Source: Trichomonas tenax (lineage: Eukaryota > Parabasalia > Trichomonadida > Trichomonadidae). Taken from it: 18,938 nucleotides of DNA. This document shows, in pieces, positions 1-6,930 of this stretch. The stretch is taken from NCBI GenBank assembly GCA_023091735.1, contig JALKBU010000987.1:1-18938 (forward strand), given 5' to 3'. The first letter of the stretch is position 1. The number at the start of each line of letters is the position of its first letter. The position numbers were made by a program, and so were the translations under genes. The notes below the pieces were generated by a model that made no database searches, was not told the origin of the DNA, and saw nothing but the letters and a program-made list of their open reading frames with translations.

Positions 1-258
<258 letters not shown>

Positions 259-406
259 CATAAATTATTTTAAAAACTGAATACATTTTATAAAGTCAGG
301 AATTACAAAATAAAATTAACGTTAGTTTTTTAAGTAATTCAAAAATTTATTTTCTATATAGGGGGGAACCTAACTTGTAAAACTAATTCTGTTAATATAT
401 TTAAAT

Positions 407-453
407 AGATGTTCGTGGAAGCCACGGCGCAGTCGTGGATTACGCGAACATCT
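407..453. repeat. 47-nt compound hairpin, copy 1
   Basis: Outer arms AGATGTTCG and CGAACATCT (10 pairs counting a T-G wobble at positions 10/38 of the unit) enclose an internal loop and an inner stem (unit positions 16-22 with 26-32) closed by a 3-nt loop. A second 47-nt copy lies at 1211-1257 with the same outer arms and a changed interior that still pairs. About 140 bp upstream of each copy is also shared, including a TTTATTTTCTATAT-G(5-6) stretch at about 349-366 and 1105-1122. Function unknown. Confidence 0.8.
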
Positions 454-455
454 AA

Positions 456-737
456 TTCCTAACTACACAATCATTACTTTTCGGGTACAACATCATTGGC
501 AGGAGTTCATACAATTTAATAAGTAATAGAGGTTATTACGGATGTGGTAACGGAGGAAAAGAAACAATTTCACGATATGATATTTCATCAGATTCCAGAG
601 AATACAACACGGGTTTAATCATTGATCATGCAGGAAGCCACATTCATTCAGTTTACGGAAACACTGCCGACACTGGTTCAGGTACTGATTACATGCCTCC
701 ATTCATTACTGTTTACACGTGGTATAGGGTTTATTAA
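456..737 (+). pseudogene. Phage tail-collar-like C-terminal fragment
   Basis: An open frame of 93 codons runs from just after an in-frame TAA (453-455) to a TAA at 735-737. It has no ATG near its beginning, so it looks like a 5'-truncated gene rather than a complete one. The translation contains a Gly/Tyr-rich segment (NRGYYGCGNGGKE) and ends with DHAGSHIHSVYG, GSGTDYMPP and FITVYTWYRVY. The H-x-H-S-V-x-G element followed by a Gly/Ser stretch and a terminal MPPxxxVYxWxR is the characteristic end of tail-collar/tail-fibre tip proteins, so the family call comes from recognition and not from a search. The frame begins 3 bp after the 47-nt hairpin and ends just before the second hairpin cassette, so it sits between repeat modules. 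It could be a captured phage or bacterial gene end, or part of a virus-like transposon. Confidence 0.55.
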
Positions 738-738
738 A

Positions 739-865
739 TCCGAATAAATTTTCTCTCATAACCACTAAAATTATTTTTCAAAATTTCTGACTTCATAAAT
801 CCTTGCCGCTCTGCGGCTAAACCCCGTAGGGGTTTTCGCTTTCTTTTCTTAGTTAGTTAGTCATA
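739..865 (+). repeat. Double-hairpin cassette, copy 2
   Basis: This unit shares the TTCTCTCATAaCCACTAAAATT body, the TTCATAAATCCTTGCC lead and the TTCGCTTTCTTTTCTTAGTTAG end with copies 1 and 3. Its hairpin stems have different bases: GCCGC-tct-GCGGC (805-817) and AAACCCC-gta-GGGGTTT (819-835). Both arms of each stem changed together, so pairing is kept while the sequence is not. Confidence 0.8.
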
Positions 866-1012
866 AATTATTTTTTAAAACTGAATACATTTTCTCTCAT
901 AACCACTAAAATTATTTTTTTTTTTTTTGAATTTTCGAAGTCATAAATTCCTTGCCCTTTAGGGCGTGGGCGAAGCCCTTCGCTTTCTTTTCTTAGTTAG
1001 TTAGTTAGTTTG
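849..1012 (+). repeat. Double-hairpin cassette, copy 3
   Basis: This third copy begins with AGTTAGTTAGTCATAAATTATTTT and carries the same body with a long T tract (about 914-928), the CATAAATtCCTTGCC lead and the AGTTAGTTAG end. Its hairpins are GCCC-ttta-GGGC (954-965) and GGGC-gaa-GCCC (968-978). It is joined tail to head with copy 2 through the shared AGTT tract. Confidence 0.8.
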
Positions 1013-1123
1013 TCATAAATTATTTTAAAAAGTGAATAGATTTTAAAAAGTCATTAGTTTCAAAATCAATTTTAACGTTAATTTTGTAAGCAATTCAAAA
1101 ATTTATTTTCTATATGGGGGACC

Positions 1124-1546
1124 CTAGCTTGTAAAATTAACTCTGTCGGTAAATATTAGTATTAATAAATCATTGTTTTTATAATTTGTGATTTCAGTAA
1201 TTACATAAAAAGATGTTCGCAGAACTCGTGGCGAAGCTAGGAGAGATGCGAACATCTTATTACTAACTTTTTTACCGGTAGTGTCAACCTTCCATGAAGT
1301 CAGGAGCTGGTCATCGACAGGGACTAAACAGAAGCTATGATGTGAAGTAATTAATTCAATAGCTATTTTACTCTGGAAGTTTGCAAGATAACGAAGATGG
1401 AGAAGTGTTAAGAATGAATTAAGATAAATTTTAGTCTTTGTCTTAATTTTCATGGTTCTATTATTATCAATATTCGAAAAATCAACATAAACTCCGGGAA
1501 CGTGTGGGTCCATTCTTCTAATTTTATCAATAGTTGCGTAGTTCAT
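1124..1546 (-). CDS. Hypothetical protein, 140 codons
   Basis: The frame opens MNYATIDKIRRMDPHVPGVYVDFSN and has a balanced residue composition through about residue 98, which makes the first two thirds plausible as coding. No family is recognised. The C-terminal third (about 1124-1260) reads through the antisense of the 47-nt hairpin and shared repeat block, so the natural 3' end has probably been replaced by repeat sequence. There is no signal peptide or clear membrane segment. It could be the 5' part of a disrupted mobile-element gene whose partner modules lie left of it, or a chance frame. Confidence 0.35.
   Translation of the reverse strand: MNYATIDKIRRMDPHVPGVYVDFSNIDNNRTMKIKTKTKIYLNSFLTLLHLRYLANFQSKIAIELITSHHSFCLVPVDDQLLTSWKVDTTGKKVSNKMFASLLASPRVLRTSFYVITEITNYKNNDLLILIFTDRVNFTS
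1211..1257. repeat. 47-nt compound hairpin, copy 2
   Basis: Same length and outer arms as the copy at 407-453 (AGATGTTCGC with GCGAACATCT). The inner stem pairs GGC-gaa-GCT with T-A and G-T/C-G continuations. Compared with copy 1, unit positions 16/32 change from C-G to T-A and 19/29 from C-G to T-A, while position 10 opposite 38 changes from T-G to C-G. One internal pair (18/30) is lost (G-G). Confidence 0.8.
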
Positions 1547-1559
1547 AGCTTCTGATATC

Positions 1560-2190
1560 TAATTGCGAAAATAAATTGTATTAAAACGTTATATAACTTT
1601 GATATTATTCGGTCATTGGAAACGGATATTATTAATATGCGCAGCGATCTCGAATATCTTAAAATTTGACCGTATTTTGATATCAAAAATTGATAAAGAT
1701 AAATGGAGGCTTGGTTTTGAAGGCATAAAAAGTATATAACTAAAATTTAAATCTTTGCAATTGATTGTCTAGCTTGCATCTATGTTTTTTGACTCAAAAT
1801 GTTGGTGATGTTTTGTTAAACATGAAATCGTATCTTGAACACCGAAATAATATCGGCTGTAAATGAAAAAAGGTGGTTACAATATTTTCTTTGTCAGAAA
1901 TCGATATTGTGTATAATCTGATGAAAGATTTATGGCAAAAGTTAATGTACCATATGCTATTAGGTTCTTTGCAATGGGCTATTTACTACCCCACTAATTT
2001 TATGATCAGTGGATTGAAGCCTGTGGAGCACCAGCCATAACAACTTATTTTGAACAAATAACCTTATTTTGGGGAATAATTATTTAAACGCATCAAATAA
2101 TCATTTGCAAGCCCGTAAAATCGATTGAAAATAGATTTCATAAGAATTTCAGAATAATTTCTTGAATTGCAATAGTGCAACACTAAATTG
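1560..2190. other. Spacer with possible decayed coding traces
   Basis: No intact gene is seen over about 630 bp. Short stretches with protein-like composition occur in shifting plus-strand frames. One runs from 1917 to about 2085 in the frame of SDERFMAKVNVPYAIRFFAMGY, with one internal TAA and then YDQWIEACGAPAITTYFEQ. Another just upstream (about 1848-1916) reads SAVNEKRWLQYFLCQK. This could be an old pseudogene with stops and frameshifts. No family is recognised and the coding judgement is by eye only. Confidence 0.25.
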
Positions 2191-2251
2191 TCGTTCTATA
2201 ACACCACACGAGCTCAGTGTATCATTTTAGAAACATTTGAGTACGGCTCCA

Positions 2252-2327
2252 AGCACCATGGTGCTGGTTGGTGGTGTTAATTCGATTTTTAATGTAGCAC
2301 CACTTTGCGCCTGGCGCAAAGTGGTGC
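2252..2327. repeat. GCACCA/TGGTGC palindrome pair
   Basis: Two strong palindromes lie close together. AGCACCATGGTGCT (2252-2265) is a perfect 14-bp palindrome. At 2297-2327 the arm GCACCACTTTGCGCC and its exact reverse complement flank a single T, giving a 15-bp perfect foldback. Related GGTGGTG and ACACCAC words lie at about 2200-2208 and 2269-2277. No gene is nearby. Confidence 0.85.
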
Positions 2328-2487
2328 TTCATATAACAAAGATTACTTAATTCGGCAAATATATATCAAACATTAGCTAGTGTATTAATACGTACTTTGC
2401 GTGTGAAAAAAATCCATATAAATACGCGGAAAATGTAAATTTTAGAAAAGCATAGAAATTTGTGAAAAAAAAATATAACCTTTTCCT

Positions 2488-2560
2488 TATCGTTCCACCA
2501 TTGGTGGTGCCAAAGGTGCTGGTGAACCAGGTGGTGCCTAAATTATAGCACCATTCTTGC
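2488..2560. repeat. Second GGTGGTGCC/GCACCA cluster
   Basis: CCACCATTGGTGG, GGTGGTGCC, GGTGCTGGTG, GGTGGTGCC and AGCACCA occur within about 60 bp, the same words that form the palindromes at 2252-2327. This suggests a family of small foldback repeats. The minus-strand open frame across it (2377-2643, 88 codons) is low-complexity, with many F, Y and T codons, and is not supported as a gene. Confidence 0.6.
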
Positions 2561-2644
2561 ATGTATACAATAATCATATAAAACATTACGTACAAATTTT
2601 TATTATGAATAACCTCCATAATTTTCTCAACAGTTGTTGTCATA

Positions 2645-3160
2645 ATTATTTCTTAGAGAAAAAAAATATATAAATTTTTAATAATATATAAAAAATATTT
2701 TTTATTTTACAAATTTATAGAAAACCATTAATAAATCATAGCAATAAGAATTTTTATTATTAATTAAACAATATATTTTAATAACAAATTATAAGAATTA
2801 TTATGATTTCGATATAAATTATAGGAAAATTGTTTATTTTATATATATTAGGGAAATTATGATTATGGATATTCTCAGATTGCTGATATTTAGGGGTTAG
2901 CCAAATTTTTGGATTACCCTCCAAAATCACAATCTGAATACTACTTGACTTGACAAATAAAATATAATTTTGTCGTATAAAGTAGTTTTTGACATATAAA
3001 TAAACTTTATTTTCTCCTTCTGACGAATAAATTGGATTTTCTGACAAAGAATCAAACTCGATTTTTCATTGAATATCTTGGTAATTTAATAATCTAAAGT
3101 CTGTAGAAGGCAGCTATAACATGAATTCTATTTTGAAATATACTAGCAACAAATATTTAT
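2645..3160. other. AT-rich spacer with weak upstream-motif copies
   Basis: The stretch is very AT-rich. Between 2950 and 3046 it carries TGACAAATAAA (2951), TGACATATAAA (2990), TGACGAATAAA (3021) and TGACAAAG (3042). These resemble the degenerate TGACAxxTAAA boxes seen before the ARF-like gene. An 89-codon minus-strand frame (2778-3047, MSENPIYSSEGENKVYLYVKN) overlaps these boxes; its second half is Ile/Asn/Tyr-rich and no family is recognised. The region reads better as a relic promoter or spacer than as a gene. Confidence 0.3.
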
Positions 3161-4873
3161 TTACTCGGGTCTGCGATATTCCAACTTTGATATTGCTTCT
3201 TTATAAAGTTTGAATTGTTCATCAGAGATCTTAAGTGGAATGCTCATGAAATCGATTACGAATAAGGCATCATTATCATCAACAATGCGACAAGATGTCT
3301 TGTATTTTAGAGATGAATGCGTGAGTAGCATCTTTCTTGATCCGATCTTTTTGGCTTCAAGAATTGCATCACTGATATTAGTGTGACCGCGTTCTTTCGC
3401 AACTGGCTCGTTAATGTACGTTCCTTCGTGAAGAAGGATATCACATGGACCGAGTTTGTCAATAGGAAGGCCAGTTGCATCGCGGTCACCACTGAAAACA
3501 AATGAATAATCATCATAACTAACTCGTGTTGCAAAGCAAATGCATCGATGAGTAACCTCGGCAAAATTAAATTTGAGCTGTTCTAACTCTTGATCTTGGT
3601 GTGAATGCAAAATAACATTCAAAGGATGGAAGTTTTCACTGATTTCATTGATCAATTTTTGGATAATTTCTGTAGCAAAGACATGTAATGGCTCGCTACA
3701 GAGTTTAGCGCGAGTGATAAAAAGATGAGGAATCCCTGAAATATGATCAAAATGTTCGTGCGAGATGGAAACATATTTGATTTCAGAGATGATTCTGTTG
3801 CCAAGTTTATGACCAAACTTTCGATATATTTGCATTGTAGTTCCACAACCACAATCAAATAGCATATATCCATATGGTGTTGAAAGAAGATATCCAGAAA
3901 CACCACGTGCATTACTTGGGGTATTAGAATAAGACCCCAATATTGTGATAGAATTCATTGGTGGAGATATTCCATCAATTGGCATTTGGACTTCATACTC
4001 AGCTTTCGAAATAAGTGGACATTTTGATAATGGAATCATGTGAAATCTGTCTTTTGTCTTAAGGTTGCGAAATCCCTCTGGAACAGGACTTTCTTCTTCG
4101 ATTGCATTTTGCGGTGAATTTGTTAACCTTGCAAAATCTTTATAAGTAGCATCTGATGCGTAAAAGTGGAACTGAGTACTTTGGAAACATAAGTTTTCTA
4201 ATCCTTTAAACTTGCTTCGATATTCACTATCAAGGATAAGCTCAGGATCTGAAAAATGCACAATATATTTATAATCTTTGAAACTTGAAAAATATGATAA
4301 ATCTTCTAATGACGTGGCATCGAGAAACAGGATATCGAATTGTATAGGCTGTATGAAGACCATTTCAGGTGTGATCACTCTTCCATTTGGAAGAATAACA
4401 TTCTCTTTCTTATTAAGTGCCTTGAATTGATTTGGTTTAGTAACTCCAAGTTCTTTAGCTTTCGAAGAATCAAAGGTACTGGCGGTGTGCTTAATAGTAA
4501 CAACAAAACTAAGAGAATTTGTTAATTCGATTTTTGTTACTTTAATTTTTGCGTCTTCGTATGTATCTTTTAGTAAATATCGAAAATCCTCTTGTATTTG
4601 GAACATTGTATGCATGTTTTTAAGGTTTTTAGGGCCAATTATTTCTGGGGTGATTTCCAATCCTAATAAAACAGATGGAATATATGATGAATATGGATAC
4701 AATCTCGTAGTGAATATAGATTTGATCTGTGAAGCTTTCGAAAATTCAGTTTGAAGATTTCGCAAAACATTTTCCGGGCTTTCGAAGAGATATCGGTTCT
4801 TGCCTACAGCCAAAATGACCGATGGCTCTTTGTCGAGACTTCGTCCTGAAGAACAATGTAAAAAGACATCCAT
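3161..4873 (-). CDS. ELAC2: tRNase Z, long form (ELAC2-like)
   Basis: Zinc-dependent endonuclease that removes the 3' trailer from precursor tRNAs. The 570-residue protein has the long-form layout, with a degenerate N-terminal metallo-beta-lactamase half and an active C-terminal half. Visible C-terminal motifs are GVSGYLL (324-330), LFDCGCGTT (338-346), the zinc signature SHEHFDH (371-377; H372, H374, D376, H377), H442, SGD (461-463), LLHEGT (480-485; H482, E483), RGHTNISDA (495-503) and LLTHSSLKY (516-524; H519). All expected metal ligands appear present. The usual G-T-G-S-A loop before the ligands is replaced by GSYSN (313-317). Length is shorter than animal ELAC2 (about 800) but within the long-form range. 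The ATG is preceded by TCCTCA. It may act in the nucleus or in hydrogenosome-linked RNA processing; no targeting presequence is obvious. Confidence 0.9.
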   Translation of the reverse strand: MDVFLHCSSGRSLDKEPSVILAVGKNRYLFESPENVLRNLQTEFSKASQIKSIFTTRLYPYSSYIPSVLLGLEITPEIIGPKNLKNMHTMFQIQEDFRYLLKDTYEDAKIKVTKIELTNSLSFVVTIKHTASTFDSSKAKELGVTKPNQFKALNKKENVILPNGRVITPEMVFIQPIQFDILFLDATSLEDLSYFSSFKDYKYIVHFSDPELILDSEYRSKFKGLENLCFQSTQFHFYASDATYKDFARLTNSPQNAIEEESPVPEGFRNLKTKDRFHMIPLSKCPLISKAEYEVQMPIDGISPPMNSITILGSYSNTPSNARGVSGYLLSTPYGYMLFDCGCGTTMQIYRKFGHKLGNRIISEIKYVSISHEHFDHISGIPHLFITRAKLCSEPLHVFATEIIQKLINEISENFHPLNVILHSHQDQELEQLKFNFAEVTHRCICFATRVSYDDYSFVFSGDRDATGLPIDKLGPCDILLHEGTYINEPVAKERGHTNISDAILEAKKIGSRKMLLTHSSLKYKTSCRIVDDNDALFVIDFMSIPLKISDEQFKLYKEAISKLEYRRPE

Positions 4874-4945
4874 TGAGGACAGAATAATCTAAAAAATTTA
4901 TTCTGCCTAACAAAGTTCAAAATAATATGATGCAAAAAATTGAGA

Positions 4946-4972
4946 AATCTCATAGAAAAATTGTATGAGATT
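4946..4972. repeat. Small inverted repeat upstream of tRNase Z
   Basis: AATCTCATA and TATGAGATT form a perfect 9-bp stem around a 9-nt loop, 73 bp before the tRNase Z start codon. It may be a regulatory palindrome or a chance AT-rich foldback. Confidence 0.5.
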
Positions 4973-5026
4973 ATTCAAATTGTATCAGAACCTTTTTTAT
5001 ATATTTTAATTTTTAATTCTTGAAAT

Positions 5027-5411
5027 GTCAATTTTGAGTGCATCCCGGAAAATTATACACAAATTGAATACTTTACAAAAAACTGTTTATATAAAAAAGT
5101 GTTTATTAGACAAGAAAAGCAAGTATAAGGAGTGATATTTCAATTTTCCATTCGATATACAGTAAGAGGCTAGAAAATCAGCTGTTTTGATGGTACTTTT
5201 TGGGTGATGAAATTATTTCTTTCGTTGAAAAACGAGAAGAGAAATGGGAGAGTTCTTTGCTGTAGGACAGAAAGCAGAGTGTGTGATTGTGGAAGGGACG
5301 AGGATGGTTAGAGCATCATCAAGGACAAACTTTCTCTACCTCCATATGTATTTTATGTATCGTCTTGTAAAGTATTCAATTTATGCTAATTTTTCCTGAC
5401 TCAAAATTGAC
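5027..5411. mobile_element. MITE-like element with about 52-bp TIRs
   Basis: The left end (about 5027-5081) reads GTCAATTTTGAGT ... GGAAAATTA ... AAATTGAATACTTTACAA. The right end (about 5355-5411), reverse-complemented, reads GTCAATTTTGAGT ... GGAAAAATTA ... AAATTGAATACTTTACAA. The total is about 385 bp. The interior is less AT-rich than the flanks and contains a 51-codon plus-strand frame (5244-5399, beginning MGEFFAVGQKAECVIVEG) that runs into the right TIR; this is probably a leftover of a longer element. No clear target-site duplication was found (left flank TTGAAAT, right flank TCAATAA). Confidence 0.75.
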
Positions 5412-5694
5412 TCAATAATTTGTTAAATTTTTTACTTAATAAAGTATATAAAAAATAATGCCTACGAAGATATTAGCAAGGATGAGGCATATACCTTCAT
5501 AACATAATGTTAGATTGAAAAAAATGTTGCGAATTGAGATAAATAACATTGATATTTCCTTCGAAACTCAGTAAAGCAATGAACAAACCTTTTGGACAAC
5601 AGAAAATACACACGCAAAGAGTTTTATGAAATATAGAGATAGAATTATTAAAATGGTTTAATAAACAAAATAAAATAAATATTAAATAGTAGTA
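5412..5694. other. Spacer 3' of the ARF-like gene
   Basis: About 280 AT-rich bases between the MITE-like element and the stop codon of the ARF-like gene. No gene, hairpin or motif array is seen. Confidence 0.5.
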
Positions 5695-6222
5695 CTACAG
5701 ACTGATCTTATTCAACAGCCATTTAAATGCTTCATCAATTCCAAGATTCCTCTCTGATGCACATGGCATAACATTATAAGTGAGATGTTTTGTGCCACCA
5801 GCGTCAATAAGCTTCTCAAGCTCTTCTGGATTGGCGGCACCTTGTATGTCTTGTTTATTTGCGATGAATAAAATTGGACAGTTTGCTAATTCAGGCATAG
5901 CAGCGATTTTATGTATTTCAGATTTTGCAGATGCGAATCTATCTCTGTCGCTACAGTCTACAACGAAAACAATCGCGCATGAACCTTCGAAATAATGTCT
6001 CCATAAGTTTCTTTGTTTTTCTGCAACACCAAGGTCCCATGCAACTAATTCGAAGTCCTCCCATTTAATCGTTTGTGTGCTAAAATCTTGTACTTGAAAT
6101 GTTCGAATTTGTTGGTCTCCTTTTAGCTTGTTGAGTATCGTGGACTTTCCGGCAGACTTCAGGCCGAGCATTAGAATGCGAGGAATCGTTTCATTTTCGC
6201 CACAACTACAGTTACAACCCAT
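5695..6222 (-). CDS. Divergent ARF-like small GTPase
   Basis: A 175-residue ARF/ARL-family protein. It begins MGCNCSCG: Gly2 allows N-myristoylation, and C3, C5 and C7 could be palmitoylated, which predicts membrane anchoring instead of the usual amphipathic helix. The P-loop GLKSAGKST (20-28) is intact. NKQD (122-125) and CAS (154-156) supply guanine recognition. LWRHYFEG (73-80) is typical of the family. Two catalytic parts are changed: the switch I PTIGF-like segment is replaced by QVQDF (43-47), and the WDxGGQ motif reads WDLGVAE (62-68), lacking the second Gly and the catalytic Gln. It probably binds nucleotide but hydrolyses GTP slowly or by another route. The upstream region carries four motif copies at exact 22-bp intervals. 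The subfamily within ARLs cannot be assigned. Confidence 0.9.
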   Translation of the reverse strand: MGCNCSCGENETIPRILMLGLKSAGKSTILNKLKGDQQIRTFQVQDFSTQTIKWEDFELVAWDLGVAEKQRNLWRHYFEGSCAIVFVVDCSDRDRFASAKSEIHKIAAMPELANCPILFIANKQDIQGAANPEELEKLIDAGGTKHLTYNVMPCASERNLGIDEAFKWLLNKISL

Positions 6223-6252
6223 TAAAATTTTAAAAATTTTGCGGTTCTAAAT

Positions 6253-6331
6253 TTGACACAATAAACACAAAATTTTGACATAAATTATCGCACTTTTTGA
6301 CAAATAAAATTTACTAAAATGACACGTAAAC
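6253..6331 (-). promoter_or_regulatory. Phased TGACAxxTAAA array before the ARF-like gene
   Basis: Four boxes on the plus strand read TTGACACAATAAA, TTGACATAAA, TTGACAAATAAA and TGACACGTAAA. The G of each TGAC lies at 6255, 6277, 6299 and 6321, exact 22-bp steps, about two helical turns. The array lies 31-109 bp upstream of the ARF-like start codon. The consensus matches the TTTACATGTCA word (reverse complement TGACATGTAAA) found before other genes in the window. Confidence 0.65.
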
Positions 6332-6670
6332 TCATTTTAAAAAAGGAAAAAAAATAACTCGTTGTAGCGCTCATGGATTAATCTAAACGTCAAGCTAGCA
6401 AACTGGTCTCAAAATGATAAACATAAATAACAATTTATTGAAACATAAAAAATTATAAAACATTAAATGTAGCGAAAAGTTGCTTAAATCTTGATGCTTG
6501 ATAACCGTGATAATGTTGTGTATTTAAGAATGCTAAAGCTCAATATTTGGGTTTGATTTCCATTATCAAGAAGTAAAACTTTGCGATAATAATTAGAATG
6601 TCATCTAGTTTGTTAAATCCCGAGCAAAGTGATTATTCTTGAAAAAATTACTGTAAAAGAATATTTTTCT
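6332..6670. other. Spacer between ARF-like and BBIP1 genes
   Basis: About 340 AT-rich bases holding the outer upstream region of the ARF-like gene and the 3' flank of BBIP1. No open frame of note, hairpin or motif copy is seen. Confidence 0.5.
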
Positions 6671-6898
6671 TCATTCTAGAGTAAAAACATCTGGAACTTT
6701 AATGTCAGTTTCTTGCGCCATGGCGTTATTTTCGAGTTTCTCGATCATTTGCAAGTTTGGTGATTTTAATGGAATAATTTTTGGTTTAGAGAAGAGGGTC
6801 AAGTTCGGCTGCTTCTCCAAATAAATTTCTGTTGGAATCGGGTTGAATCCGTGGATGACACTTTCTGCTTCAGGACCGAATTGTGGCTCTGCAGACAT
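6671..6898 (-). CDS. BBIP1: BBSome-interacting protein BBIP1 (BBS18/BBIP10)
   Basis: A 75-residue protein whose middle reads FSKPKIIPLKSPNLQMIEKLENNA (about 36-59). This matches the hallmark core of animal BBIP1, a C-K-P-K-L-L-P-L-K-S segment followed by an L-x-K-L/I-E-K-x helix, and the length is close to the 92 residues of the human protein. BBIP1 is the smallest BBSome subunit and helps assemble the complex that carries membrane proteins in cilia and flagella. That fits a flagellated protist. The start codon is 32 bp from the RPA2 start on the opposite strand, so the two genes share a very short promoter. Such small genes are easily missed. The call rests on motif recognition; the flanks outside the core are not conserved to my eye. 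Confidence 0.75.
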   Translation of the reverse strand: MSAEPQFGPEAESVIHGFNPIPTEIYLEKQPNLTLFSKPKIIPLKSPNLQMIEKLENNAMAQETDIKVPDVFTLE

Positions 6899-6930
6899 TT
6901 ATTATTAATGGCACTTTTCATTAATAAAGA
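6899..6930. promoter_or_regulatory. 32-bp divergent promoter, BBIP1/RPA2
   Basis: The whole space between the two ATGs is 32 bp. It contains an exact inverted repeat, TTATTAATG (6902-6910) and CATTAATAA (6919-6927), around GCACTTTT. Read toward BBIP1 it gives AAAAGTGCCATTAATAATAA-ATG. A closely similar AAAAAGTGCCACAAAAATAA lies just before the LisH gene start at 18184. The GTGCCAYWA core may therefore be an initiator-type element. Confidence 0.6.

Noticed and set aside
407..453. Integron attC recombination site
   Set aside because: The compound hairpin and cassette-like setting are reminiscent, but the arms lack the RYYYAAC/GTTRRRY core and no integrase is seen.
2377..2643. 88-codon minus-strand gene
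   Set aside because: It reads across the GGTGGTGC repeat cluster and an A-rich tract; composition is low-complexity (Phe/Tyr/Thr) with no recognisable domain.
2778..3047. 89-codon minus-strand gene
   Set aside because: The second half is Ile/Tyr/Asn-rich AT-driven sequence and the first half overlaps motif-like TGAC boxes; not supported as coding, though not excluded.
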